Source of the DNA: Polyangiaceae bacterium | GTDB taxonomy: Bacteria > Myxococcota_A > Polyangia > Polyangiales > Polyangiaceae | Length of the DNA: 64,000 bases | Direction: 5' to 3' | Assembly (NCBI GenBank): GCA_020846005.1 | Contig: JADLEQ010000048.1 | Location: forward strand, 113,248 to 177,247 | In this document: in pieces, positions 56,147-63,873 of the stretch | Position numbering within the stretch: position 1 is the stretch's first letter | How the letters are laid out: every line of letters begins with the position of its first letter | Made by a program: the position numbers and the translations under genes | Notes under the pieces: generated by a model | Databases searched by the model: none | Told to the model about the DNA's origin: nothing | The model's input: the letters and a program-made list of their open reading frames with translations, nothing else

Positions 56147-58045
56147 GATCTCGCCGTCGTCCGTGGACCCCTGGGCTCGGAGGAGGTCCTCGTCCGTCAG
56201 GTGGACGGCCGCGCCCGTCGCGCCCGTCTGCGGCGCGGGCGGGCTCGGGCTCGGAGGCGCGCGCCCGGGCTCGGGCTCGGTCGCCGCGCCGCCCGGGTCC
56301 GGGGGCTCCTCCGGCGCCGCGGGGCGCGCCTCCGCCGGCGCGCGGTCCGCCGGAGGCGGCAGCGGCGGCGGAGGCGGGAGCTCGGCGAGCAGCGCGTCGT
56401 AGTGCGCGCGGAGCTTCGCGAACGCGTCTTGCTCCGACTTGGGCAGCACCCGCATCTGTCGATCGAAGCCCAGCGACTCCGGATCGATCCACTCGCCTCG
56501 CCGCTTCACACCGAGGTGCAGGTGCGGCCCCGTCGAGCGGCCTGTCGAGCCCACGTAGCCGATCAGGCCGAGGCGCTTCACCCGGTCGCCGACCTTCAGG
56601 CCCTCGGCGAAGCGTGAGAGGTGGCAGTAGATCGACTCCACCTCACCCGCGTGCTCGATCTGCACGGCGTTGCCGCACGCGCCCTGCCAGCCGACCGACG
56701 TGACGCGTCCGAACGAGATGGCCCCCACCGGAGTGCCCGTCGCCGAGCCGAAATCGGTCCCGTTGTGTGGCATGACCTTCTTCAACACGGGGTTCAGCCG
56801 TTTCGGATTGAAGCGCGAGGTGATCGGGGCGTCCGGGATCGGCTTGCGCCAGCCTCCCTCGTAGGGGGCGCGCGCGTTCGCGTCGAACCAGCCCTGCTCC
56901 TTCTCGCCGGCGTACCAGTAGACGATCACCGGCTCGCCGCCGCCGGCGGGCCGCACCTCGACGGCCTCGACCCCGGAGTAGCGCGAGAATTCCCCGAGGA
57001 CGGCGACCTCTTGCACCACGAGCCGGACCACGTCGCCCCGCGCGAGGCCCTCGAGGTCCACGTGGCCGTCGAGCGCCTTGCCGAGCGCCGCGGTGAGGCC
57101 CGGCTCGAAACCCGCGCGCTCGGCCGCCCGCGCGAAGCCGTCCTCCCGGATCTGGATGACGCCCTTCAGCTGGGTCCTCTCCACGGCGAGGTCGAGCCGG
57201 CGGCCGACCAGGCGGCCGTCAGCGTCCGCGCGCGCCTGGTGGATCTCCTCCTTGTTGGCTACGTACTCGAACGCCTCGAGGCGACCCTCGGCGCGGTCGA
57301 GGAGCGCGACGAACTCGTGCGAGCGCTCGCAGCGGTCCAGGTTGCGCAGCCCCTTGAGCGCCGCGTGAGCGCGGTACGCCTCGCGCGCCGGGACGCCGGC
57401 CTGGGTCAGCGCGGAGAGGAACGCGTCGCGCCCGAACGTCCCCTTCACGATCTTCACTCCGGCGCGGCTCGCGTCGTCGGCGATGCGCCATGGGCCCGGG
57501 ATCTTCTGCCGAGCGCGGCGCGCGACGGTCGCCTCGGGCGCGGGAGCGGCGGCCCCGGGGGCGGGCGGCGGCGGCGCAGCGCTCGCGGCGGGCGAGGGTG
57601 CGCGCGAGTCGATACGGCTCGCGACCGCCACGCAGCCAAGGACCGTCGCGACGCCGAGCGCCGCGGCGACCGCCGCCCCCCACGGCGGCGGCAGCGCCGC
57701 CCGAGGCGGCTGCCTGCCCGCTGGGGAGGCGCGCTCGGCCGCCGAGACGCGCTCGAGCTCGAACTCGAGCGCGTCCGCGGGGGGCGCCGCGTCCTCGCTC
57801 AGCTCGGATAAGGCGTCGCCGACTCCCGCCGGCGTGCGCCCGGCGCGCTCGAGGAGCCGCGCCCGGACCGCGCTGCCGCGCGTGGGCGTATGCGCCCGCG
57901 GCGCGAGCTCGGCGACCGTCACCGCGTGGGGCGGCGCGGGCTCGAAGAGCGGCTCGGCCTCCGGCGAACCGGCGTCGTCGAGCCCCAACGGGTCGACGAC
58001 GCGGCCCACGTGCCGCGGCTCCGGGCGCTCCGGGATCGACGCCAC
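56141..58045 (-). CDS. M23-family (LytM) peptidase, membrane-anchored
   Basis: 634 aa, GTG at 58045. A cytoplasmic N-terminal tail of about 120 residues precedes one membrane helix (about 123-142, WGAAVAAALGVATVLGCVAV). A periplasmic region with opacity/LysM-like helper domain (about 195-380) leads to the M23 catalytic domain at about 400-530. Zinc ligands are all visible: His and Asp in MPHNGTDFGSATGTPV, and the HxH in TGPHLHLGVKRRGEW; the YCHLSRF active-site His is also present. It should cleave peptidoglycan cross-links, like YebA/ShyA-type enzymes. The C-terminus is Pro/Glu-rich. The long cytoplasmic tail is unusual and may link it to an intracellular partner. Confidence 0.88.
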   Translation of the reverse strand: MASIPERPEPRHVGRVVDPLGLDDAGSPEAEPLFEPAPPHAVTVAELAPRAHTPTRGSAVRARLLERAGRTPAGVGDALSELSEDAAPPADALEFELERVSAAERASPAGRQPPRAALPPPWGAAVAAALGVATVLGCVAVASRIDSRAPSPAASAAPPPPAPGAAAPAPEATVARRARQKIPGPWRIADDASRAGVKIVKGTFGRDAFLSALTQAGVPAREAYRAHAALKGLRNLDRCERSHEFVALLDRAEGRLEAFEYVANKEEIHQARADADGRLVGRRLDLAVERTQLKGVIQIREDGFARAAERAGFEPGLTAALGKALDGHVDLEGLARGDVVRLVVQEVAVLGEFSRYSGVEAVEVRPAGGGEPVIVYWYAGEKEQGWFDANARAPYEGGWRKPIPDAPITSRFNPKRLNPVLKKVMPHNGTDFGSATGTPVGAISFGRVTSVGWQGACGNAVQIEHAGEVESIYCHLSRFAEGLKVGDRVKRLGLIGYVGSTGRSTGPHLHLGVKRRGEWIDPESLGFDRQMRVLPKSEQDAFAKLRAHYDALLAELPPPPPLPPPADRAPAEARPAAPEEPPDPGGAATEPEPGRAPPSPSPPAPQTGATGAAVHLTDEDLLRAQGSTDDGEID

Positions 58046-58204
58046 GGGCCAGCGGCTAGCAGTCAGGGTGCATCACGGCAAGCCGGGTGTCGGGGGGCCT
58101 TCGCGCGACGGCGACCCGGACGCGCCCGGCGCGCCGGCACGGGGCGCCCCACGCCCGGGCTCCCGCCCTCGACGCCCGCGCCAGGCCGGACGACACTCGC
58201 CGCC

Positions 58205-58936
58205 ATGGACGACCACCTGAAGCAGACGCTCCTGCTCGGCCGAGAGCACTACCAGAAGGGGGAGCTCGACAAGGCGGAGTACCTGCTCCGGCAGGTGCTC
58301 GCCGCGACGGACCGGTTCGCGGACGTGCACCACATGCTGGGCGTCATCGCCCACGGCCGGGGCGACTTCAGCCAGGCGGAGCAGTGCTTCGCGACGGCTG
58401 TCGCCCTCAACCCGAACTACACCGAGGCCGCGCTCAACCTGATGGTCACCTACAACGATCTCGGGAAGTACGACGCCGCGCGCGCGCTGTTCGCCCAGCT
58501 CAAAGGCCGATCGGGGCCCGCCTCGGCGCCCCGCGCCGACCCCTTCGCCAAGGGGCGGATCGCGAACATGCACGCCGAGACGAGCCAGGCGTACTTCGAC
58601 GTGGGGATGACCGTCGACGCGATCCGAGAGCTCGAGCGGGCGGTCGCGCTCTGCCCCGCGTTCGCCGATCTACGCACGCGCCTCGCCGTCCTCTACCGCG
58701 ACAGCGGCGACGCGGTGCGCGCGCGCGAGCAGCTCGACGCGGCGAAGGAGGCGAACCCTCGTTTCGTCCAGGCGCGCATCCTCCTCGCGGTCATGCACCT
58801 GAGCGCCGGGGAGAACGCCGCCGCCGCCGAGGAGCTCCGCGCCGTGCTCGAGCTCGAGCCGGATCACAAGAGCGCCCAGATGTACCTGCGGCTCGCCAAG
58901 ACGGACGCGCGCAGCTCCCCGCCGCCCGCGCCCTGA
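58205..58936 (+). CDS. Tetratricopeptide repeat protein
   Basis: 243 aa, ATG at 58205; GACACT ends 7 bases upstream. At least five TPR units are visible (KGELDKAEYLLRQVLAATD, RGDFSQAEQCFATAVALNPN, LGKYDAARALFAQLKG, VGMTVDAIRELERAVALCP, SGDAVRAREQLDAAKEANP, AGENAAAAEELRAVLELEP). There is no signal peptide or membrane helix, so it is cytoplasmic. It probably scaffolds protein complexes; the partner is unknown. It stands alone between the divergent M23 gene and the convergent carboxylase gene. Confidence 0.88.
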   Translation: MDDHLKQTLLLGREHYQKGELDKAEYLLRQVLAATDRFADVHHMLGVIAHGRGDFSQAEQCFATAVALNPNYTEAALNLMVTYNDLGKYDAARALFAQLKGRSGPASAPRADPFAKGRIANMHAETSQAYFDVGMTVDAIRELERAVALCPAFADLRTRLAVLYRDSGDAVRAREQLDAAKEANPRFVQARILLAVMHLSAGENAAAAEELRAVLELEPDHKSAQMYLRLAKTDARSSPPPAP

Positions 58937-59004
58937 GTCGCCCCGGCGGTCGCGCCGGGCGCGGGCCCGCCGAGGCGGCCGGACCGCGCCGACGGCGCCG
59001 GGCC

Positions 59005-60534
59005 TCACACCGGGGGTACGAGGTGCTTCCGCGCGACGCGCGGCTGCTGCTTGCCTCGCGAGCGCGCGAGGCGCGCCGCGACCTCGCCGCGGAGGCGATC
59101 GAACGGGATCACGTCATCGACGACGAGCTCGCTCGCCAGCTTGCCGAGGTCGATGTCCTGTCGGTACTCGTCGCGGAGCCGCGCCACCAGCGCCTCCCGC
59201 TCCGGGCCCGCGGGGACCTCCTGGATCTTGTTGAAGTACACCGCGTTGACCGCGGCCTGCGGTCCCATCACCGCGATGCTCGCGGTGGGGAGCGCGATGC
59301 ACGCGTCGGGCTCGAAGGCGGGCCCGCACATCGCGTAGAGCCCCGCGCCGTACGCCTTGCGGACGACCACGCAGACCTTCGGGACCGTGGCCTCGCTCAC
59401 CGCCGCGATCATCTTGGCGCCGGCGCGGATGATCCCTTGCCGCTCGACCTTCGTCCCGATCATGAACCCGGGGACATCTGCCAGGTAGACGAGCGGGACG
59501 TTGAAGGCGTCACACAGCCAGATGAACCGCGCGGCCTTGTCGGCGCTGTCGACGAACAGCACGCCCCCGAGGTGCTTCGGCTGGTTGGCGACGATCCCGA
59601 CCGTCTGCCCCTCGATGCGGGCGAAGCCGGTGATGATCTCCTTGGCGAAGCGGCGCTTGATCTCGACGAAGCTGCCGTCGTCGATCAGATGGTCGACGAC
59701 GTCGTACATGTCGAACGACTTCGTCTCGTCGGCCACCACGACCTCGGCCAGCGGCCGGAGCCCGGCTCGCGGCGCCGCGGGGGCGACGGCCGGCGGCGCC
59801 TCCTCGAAGCTCGCAGGGAGCAGCGCGAAGTAGCGCTTGGCCCACTCGATCGCCTCGGCCTCCGTCTTCACGAGGACGTCTCCGCAGCCCGAGACGCTCG
59901 TGTGCATCTTGGCGCCGCCCATCTCCTCGAGCGTGACCTTCTCGCCGATCACCATCTCCGCCATGCGCGGCGAGCCGAGGTACATGCTGGCGTTGCCGTC
60001 GACCATCACGACCACGTCGCAGAAGGCGGGGATGTACGCGCCGCCCGCCGCGCTCGGGCCGAAGAGGAGACAGATCTGGGGGACCTGCCCGCTCAGCTGG
60101 ACCTGGTTGTAGAAGATGCGCCCCGCCCCGCGCCGGCCCGGGAACATCTCGATCTGGTCCGTGATGCGCGCTCCCGCGGAGTCGACCAGGTAGAAGAGCG
60201 GGCAGCGGCGCCGCGTCGCCGTCTCCTGGATGCGCAAGATCTTCTCCACGGTGCGTCGGCCCCAGCTGCCGGCCTTCACGGTCGAGTCGTTGGCCAAGAT
60301 CGCGACCACGCGTCCACCGACCGTCGCCAGGCCGGTCACGACGCCGTCCGCCGCGAGATCGCCCGCGAGCGCATTCGCGAGCAGGCCGTCCTCCACGAAG
60401 CTGCCGGCGTCGACCAGCCGCCCGATGCGATCTCGGGCGAACAGCTTGCCCTGCTCGGCGTTCTTCTCGTGGTAGCGCGGGGCGCCGCCGGCGGCGCTCT
60501 GCTGGCGGAGTCGTTCGAGGTCGTCGTGACGCAT
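59005..60534 (-). CDS. Acyl-CoA carboxylase carboxyltransferase (beta) subunit
   Basis: 509 aa, ATG at 60534, with TAACGA exactly 6 bases upstream. It is a biotin-dependent carboxyltransferase with both crotonase-like halves. The N half has KIL, LVDSAGARI and FGPSAAGGAYIPAFCD (acyl-CoA oxyanion region); the C half has GIVANQPKHLGGVLFVDSADKAARFI and VVVRKAYGAGLYAM. It transfers carboxyl from carboxybiotin to an acyl-CoA. The substrate (propionyl-, acetyl- or methylcrotonyl-CoA) is uncertain; the sequence is closest in feel to propionyl/methylcrotonyl types. The biotin carboxylase subunit is not encoded in this window. Confidence 0.92.
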   Translation of the reverse strand: MRHDDLERLRQQSAAGGAPRYHEKNAEQGKLFARDRIGRLVDAGSFVEDGLLANALAGDLAADGVVTGLATVGGRVVAILANDSTVKAGSWGRRTVEKILRIQETATRRRCPLFYLVDSAGARITDQIEMFPGRRGAGRIFYNQVQLSGQVPQICLLFGPSAAGGAYIPAFCDVVVMVDGNASMYLGSPRMAEMVIGEKVTLEEMGGAKMHTSVSGCGDVLVKTEAEAIEWAKRYFALLPASFEEAPPAVAPAAPRAGLRPLAEVVVADETKSFDMYDVVDHLIDDGSFVEIKRRFAKEIITGFARIEGQTVGIVANQPKHLGGVLFVDSADKAARFIWLCDAFNVPLVYLADVPGFMIGTKVERQGIIRAGAKMIAAVSEATVPKVCVVVRKAYGAGLYAMCGPAFEPDACIALPTASIAVMGPQAAVNAVYFNKIQEVPAGPEREALVARLRDEYRQDIDLGKLASELVVDDVIPFDRLRGEVAARLARSRGKQQPRVARKHLVPPV

Positions 60535-60592
60535 GGCGCGTCGTTAGTGGAACCTCGCGCACGCGGGAAGGCCGGGCGCGCGAGAGGCCCGT

Positions 60593-60618
60593 GCCCCGGC
60601 CGGCGCCGCGGCCGGGGC
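60593..60618 (-). terminator. Hairpin downstream of the PDZ-thioredoxin gene
   Basis: GCCCCGGCCG (60593-60602) and CGGCCGGGGC (60609-60618) make a perfect 10-bp stem with a 6-base loop, about 40 bases beyond the stop of the minus-strand gene. No T tract. Confidence 0.4.
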
Positions 60619-60657
60619 GGGGTCGGGGCGCGCCGAGCCGGCCGCGACGCCGGCCGC

Positions 60658-61533
60658 TCACTCGGCGAGGAGCCGATCGAGGAGCCGGCGCGCCTCGGCC
60701 AGCCGGGCCTCGTCGTAACCGACGATCACGTCGCGCACCGTACCTCGCCGGTCGATCACGAACACCATCGGCAGCGAGTACGCGCTGTACGCCTCGGTCG
60801 TAGCGCCGGTCGGATCGGCGGCGACGCCGTACTCGACGCCGAAGCGCCGCGACGCCGCGTCAGCGACCTGGAACGGCTCGTTCGCGACCCCGAGGATGCT
60901 CACCCCGAGCGGGCCGAGCTCCTGGCGCCACCCGTTCAGCACCGGCACGAGCGCGCGGCAGTACACGCACCAGCTCGCCCAGAACTCCAGCACGACCACC
61001 TTGCCGCGGAGAGCCTCCAAGGACGACGGCGCCTCGACCGAGACCGGCTGCACGCCGGTCAGCGGCGGCGCCGCGGCGCCGACGTAATTGGCGTGGAGGA
61101 GCTCGTCACGAGCCGGGAAGCGCTCCAGCGTAACGCCGACCAGGCGGAGGCTGCCCGCCCGGTCGACCCCGAGCGCGACCCGCTCGCCGGGCCGGCGGCG
61201 CCGCACCGCCTCGACCAGCTCTCGCGGCGCGGCGACCGTCCGCCCATCGATCGACCTTACGAGGTCGCCTGCGCGGAGCCCCGCTCGCGCCGCGGGCGAG
61301 CCCCGCGTGACCCCGCGCACCTGCACGCCGGCGGTGCCCCGCTCGCCGTCGCCGAGCTCTACGCCGAGCCAGCCGTGGCCCTCGCGCGCCGCGTCGTCGA
61401 GCGGGCCGAGCGGGCGCGGGGGCGTCGGCGCCGACAGGGCGCCTGCCGGCGGCTCGGCGGGGGCCAGCCCGGCGCGGCTCGGCGCCCCGGCGCAGCCGGC
61501 CAACAGCAGGGCGCCGACCGGGACCGTGCGCAT
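60658..61533 (-). CDS. PDZ-thioredoxin fusion lipoprotein
   Basis: 291 aa from ATG 61533, chosen because it gives a short signal peptide and lipobox LLLAGC (Cys near residue 15), and because TACCAT lies exactly 6 bases upstream. A PDZ domain covers about 50-140 (HGWLGVELGDGERGTAGVQV, GSPAARAGLRAGDLVRSIDG). A TlpA/thioredoxin-like domain covers about 155-291 with redox motif ASWCVYCRALVPVL and the cis-proline loop SLPMVFVIDRRG. It would act as a periplasm-facing thiol reductase or oxidase; the PDZ part may select clients. It is divergent by 26 bases from a c-type heme lipoprotein gene, which makes heme-attachment chemistry a reasonable guess. Confidence 0.85.
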   Translation of the reverse strand: MRTVPVGALLLAGCAGAPSRAGLAPAEPPAGALSAPTPPRPLGPLDDAAREGHGWLGVELGDGERGTAGVQVRGVTRGSPAARAGLRAGDLVRSIDGRTVAAPRELVEAVRRRRPGERVALGVDRAGSLRLVGVTLERFPARDELLHANYVGAAAPPLTGVQPVSVEAPSSLEALRGKVVVLEFWASWCVYCRALVPVLNGWRQELGPLGVSILGVANEPFQVADAASRRFGVEYGVAADPTGATTEAYSAYSLPMVFVIDRRGTVRDVIVGYDEARLAEARRLLDRLLAE

Positions 61534-61539
61534 GCCGTC

Positions 61540-61549
61540 ATGGTAGCAT
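61540..61549. promoter_or_regulatory. Overlapping divergent -10 boxes
   Basis: On the minus strand TACCAT (61545-61540) precedes ATG 61533 by 6 bases. On the plus strand TAGCAT (61544-61549) precedes GTG 61560 by 10 bases. The two hexamers share two bases, so only one promoter could be occupied at a time. Confidence 0.4.
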
Positions 61550-61559
61550 CCGACCTCAC

Positions 61560-62075
61560 GTGCGCGCCGCTGCGCTGCTGAGCTCGGTCGTGGCGGCGGC
61601 CTCGTGCGCCGTCGCGACTCCCCGTGGCGACGCGCCGCGGTCGCGACCGCGCGCGGGCGCCGCGCCGTCGTCGCGGCCGCGCCCTCCGGAGCGATGGCCG
61701 CGCGCCGGCGAGCTCGCGGGATGGACGCTCGCGGCTCCGCCGTTCCGGAGCGCGGGCCACCATGCCGGTGCGGTCGACGTCGAGATACGTCTCCCGGCAG
61801 AGCTGATCGACGCGTACCGTCGGCTCCCGCCGGGCAGGCGCCTCCCAGACGGCGCGACGGCCGCGGCGATCCACCGCGCCCCCGGGGGCGCGGTCGACGT
61901 CTACGTGATCGAACTCGGCGCCGACGGCTGGCGCTTCCTCGTCCTCGCGCCCGACGCCACGATCCGGCGGCAGGGGCGGCTCGGCGACTGCCTCCGCTGC
62001 CACGCGGAGGCGCCTCGCGGGGGCCTGTTTGGCCTGCCGAGCACCGCCGGCGGCTCGGAGACCTCCCCCCCATGA
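61560..62075 (+). CDS. c-type heme lipoprotein, cytochrome P460-like
   Basis: 171 aa, GTG at 61560. The signal peptide ends in AAASC, a likely lipobox, followed by an Arg/Pro-rich tether. The folded part from about residue 50 (AGWTLAAPPFRS, VDVYVIELGADGWRFLVLAPDA) ends with a single CxxCH heme motif (GDCLRCHAEAPRGGLF) near residues 143-160. A C-terminal CxxCH after a compact beta domain is the plan of cytochrome P460/cytochrome c'-beta proteins. P460's lysine cross-link cannot be verified. It would bind heme covalently in the periplasm; redox partner unknown. Confidence 0.7.
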   Translation: MRAAALLSSVVAAASCAVATPRGDAPRSRPRAGAAPSSRPRPPERWPRAGELAGWTLAAPPFRSAGHHAGAVDVEIRLPAELIDAYRRLPPGRRLPDGATAAAIHRAPGGAVDVYVIELGADGWRFLVLAPDATIRRQGRLGDCLRCHAEAPRGGLFGLPSTAGGSETSPP

Positions 62076-62164
62076 CACCGGTGCCAGGGGGCCACGCCGG
62101 AGGGCTGAGCGCTCGCGCCACGAAGATCGCGGGAATCATGCGGGATCTGCGCCGCGGTGGGGTG

Positions 62165-62180
62165 TGGCACGGAAGCTGCT
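62165..62180 (+). promoter_or_regulatory. Candidate sigma-54 promoter
   Basis: TGGCACGGAAGCTGCT matches the -24/-12 consensus TGGCACR-N4-TTGCW at every defined position except one (C instead of T just before the TGC). GG and GC are separated by exactly 10 bases. Predicted start is about 62191. No annotated gene lies downstream on this strand before the aroE 3' end. Confidence 0.5.
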
Positions 62181-62190
62181 CTCAGGGCGG

Positions 62191-62306
62191 GCAGGCGCGG
62201 ATGGCGCCCTACCTTGCTCGGGCCTCGGCCCACGCTTGCTTAACGTTCTTTCTCCTTCCTTAGTCGACTTGACCTGCGACCCGAGCCGGGGGAACCCGCT
62301 CGGGTC
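62191..62306 (+). ncRNA. Candidate sigma-54-driven small RNA
   Basis: The predicted transcript from the sigma-54-type site would contain three hairpins: GGCGC/GCGCC (62194-62208), GGGCC/GGCCC (62220-62231) and a large stem at 62278-62306 capped by a GGAA loop. A pyrimidine-rich, single-stranded stretch of about 40 bases (62232-62272) separates the second and third. It could end at the third hairpin, although no T run follows. A 20-codon open frame (ATG 62201 to TAG 62263, ending TFFLLP) also lies inside, so a small peptide is an alternative. In Myxococcus, the sRNA Pxr is known to be sigma-54-dependent; relation to it is not shown. Confidence 0.3.
62278..62306. terminator. Hairpin between candidate sRNA and aroE
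   Basis: GACCCGAGC (62278-62286) and GCTCGGGTC (62298-62306) pair over 9 bp; after one bulged base, GGG (62288-62290) and CCC (62295-62297) extend the stem around a GGAA tetraloop. It lies 28 bases past the aroE stop and could end transcription from either side. Confidence 0.45.
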
Positions 62307-62333
62307 GAGGCGTCTCTGGGGTCCGGGCGGGTC

Positions 62334-63158
62334 TCACGGAGCGAGCGCGGCGCGGAGCGCGGCGTCCATGCTGGCGAGCGGCGCCGGCGCGCCAGTATAG
62401 AGCTCGAACTGCCCCGCCGCCTGGTGGAGGAGCATGCGGCCGCCATGTACGACCGGCGCGCCGAGGTGTCGCGCCGCAGCGACGAGCGGCGTCTCGGTCG
62501 GGTCGTACACCGCGTCCATCACCACGAGCGACGGCCGCAGGCGCGCTGCGTCCACCGGCAGCCCGAGCCCCTGCGCCGTCATCCCGACCGACGTCGCGTT
62601 CACGAGCGCGTCGGCCGTCGCGAGGGCCGTCCCCCCGCCGGCGGCCTCCGCCTCGACCCGACGCCCCGTGGCGGCGCTCGCCGCCGCTGCCAGCGCGGAC
62701 GCGCGCGCGTCATCGCGGTTGACGACCGTCACGCGCGCGTCCGCGAGCGCGAGCCCGACCACGATCGCGCGCGCCGCGCCGCCCGCGCCGAGCACGACGA
62801 TCCGCGTCCCCCTCGGTTCCATCACCTCCCGGAGCGCCGCGAGCGCGCCCGGCGCGTCGGTGTTGTATCCAGTCAAGCGCCCGCCGTCGTTCACCACCGT
62901 GTTGCACGCGCCGATCCTGGCGGCGTCCGCGTCGAGCGCGTCGAGCAGCGGCAGGACCTCCAGCTTGAACGGCATGGACACGCCGAGCCCGCGCACGCCG
63001 AGCGCGCGCATCGCCTCGAGCGCCGCCGGCAGGCGAGCGCTCGAGATCCCGAACGGGACGTAGGCGTAGTCCAGCCCGAGCGCGGCATAGCCCGCGCGGT
63101 GCATCGCCGCCCCGAGGCCGACCGGATGGAGCGAGAGGGAGCCGCAGAGTCGCGTCAC
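62334..63158 (-). CDS. aroE: Shikimate dehydrogenase
   Basis: 274 aa, GTG at 63158; TAGGAC ends 8 bases upstream. The N-terminal substrate domain has LSLHPVGLGAAMHRAG (usual S-x-S-P-x-M/H region) and VSMPFKLEVLPLLD with the catalytic Lys. IGACNTVV and NTDAPG carry the conserved Asn and Asp that bind shikimate. The NADP domain has VLGAGGAARAIVVGLA and VNRDDARA. It reduces 3-dehydroshikimate to shikimate in aromatic amino acid synthesis. The usual VT-PFK is VSMPFK here, a mild change. No other aro gene is adjacent. Confidence 0.93.
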   Translation of the reverse strand: MTRLCGSLSLHPVGLGAAMHRAGYAALGLDYAYVPFGISSARLPAALEAMRALGVRGLGVSMPFKLEVLPLLDALDADAARIGACNTVVNDGGRLTGYNTDAPGALAALREVMEPRGTRIVVLGAGGAARAIVVGLALADARVTVVNRDDARASALAAAASAATGRRVEAEAAGGGTALATADALVNATSVGMTAQGLGLPVDAARLRPSLVVMDAVYDPTETPLVAAARHLGAPVVHGGRMLLHQAAGQFELYTGAPAPLASMDAALRAALAP

Positions 63159-63202
63159 CGGGGCCGGTCCTAGCCCGGGGCGAGGGCGTCGTCGCGACCA
63201 GC

Positions 63203-63231
63203 TTGACGGTCGGCGCGAAGGGCGCTAAGCG
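63203..63231 (+). promoter_or_regulatory. Sigma-70-type promoter of the tRNA-tuf operon
   Basis: TTGACG (63203-63208), 17-base spacer, TAAGCG (63226-63231), followed by a GC-rich discriminator (GCCGCG). Predicted start is about 63238, 59 bases before the first tRNA. A GC-rich discriminator is typical of stringently controlled stable-RNA promoters. Confidence 0.5.
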
Positions 63232-63296
63232 GCCGCGTCCGCCCGGGCGCGTCGCCCCACGTGTCGGCTTCGGCCGGGCTCCCGGGCGCGGAGCGA

Positions 63297-63372
63297 GCTG
63301 GTGTAGCTCAACCGGTAGAGCTCCTGTTTTGTAAACAGGGGGTTAGGGGTTCGAGTCCCCTCGCCAGCCCCA
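63297..63372 (+). tRNA. tRNA-Thr (anticodon TGT)
   Basis: Cloverleaf with acceptor GCTGGTG/CGCCAGC (one G-T pair), anticodon arm CCTGT-TTTGTAA-ACAGG and T loop TTCGAGT. Discriminator C is followed by an encoded CCA (63370-63372), unlike the other three tRNAs in the operon. It decodes ACA. Confidence 0.95.
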
Positions 63373-63447
63373 GCGGATTTCACCGAGCCCCGAACCCAGC
63401 CCAACTCGAGACGGACGCGCACCAGAGAAGAATACTCCAATAATTTC

Positions 63448-63529
63448 GGAGGGTTGCCCGAGCGGCCAAAGGGAGCAGGCTGTAAACCTGCCGGCATTGC
63501 CTACGCTGGTTCGAATCCAGCACCCTCCA
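63448..63529 (+). tRNA. tRNA-Tyr (anticodon GTA)
   Basis: Class II tRNA of 82 bases with a long variable arm. Acceptor GGAGGGT/ACCCTCC, anticodon arm GCAGG-CTGTAAA-CCTGC, discriminator A. CCA is not encoded. Confidence 0.96.
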
Positions 63530-63620
63530 CCGGCCTCACGGCCGAAGCTCGCCCCGCCCGCTCCCGTGAAGGGGCTGGCGCGGCGGCCCGCCTCTTGCTA
63601 AGAAGCCGCCCCCTTCGCCC

Positions 63621-63693
63621 GCGGGAGTAGCTCAGTTGGTAGAGCGTCAGCCTTCCAAGCTGAACGTCGCGGGTTCGAGTCCCGTCTCCCGCT
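63621..63693 (+). tRNA. tRNA-Gly (anticodon TCC)
   Basis: 73-base cloverleaf. Acceptor GCGGGAG/CTCCCGC, anticodon arm TCAGC-CTTCCAA-GCTGA, T arm GCGGG-TTCGAGT-CCCGT, discriminator T. CCA is not encoded. Confidence 0.96.
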
Positions 63694-63751
63694 CCGCACG
63701 ACCCGCCTCTCTCCCGTCCCTCCGAGCCTCGCACCGAGTGACCCGCCCTTC

Positions 63752-63824
<73 letters not shown>

Positions 63825-63873
63825 CGACGCACCGCCCCCCTCTTCACCTACAGCAGCAAACAGGAACCCGATC

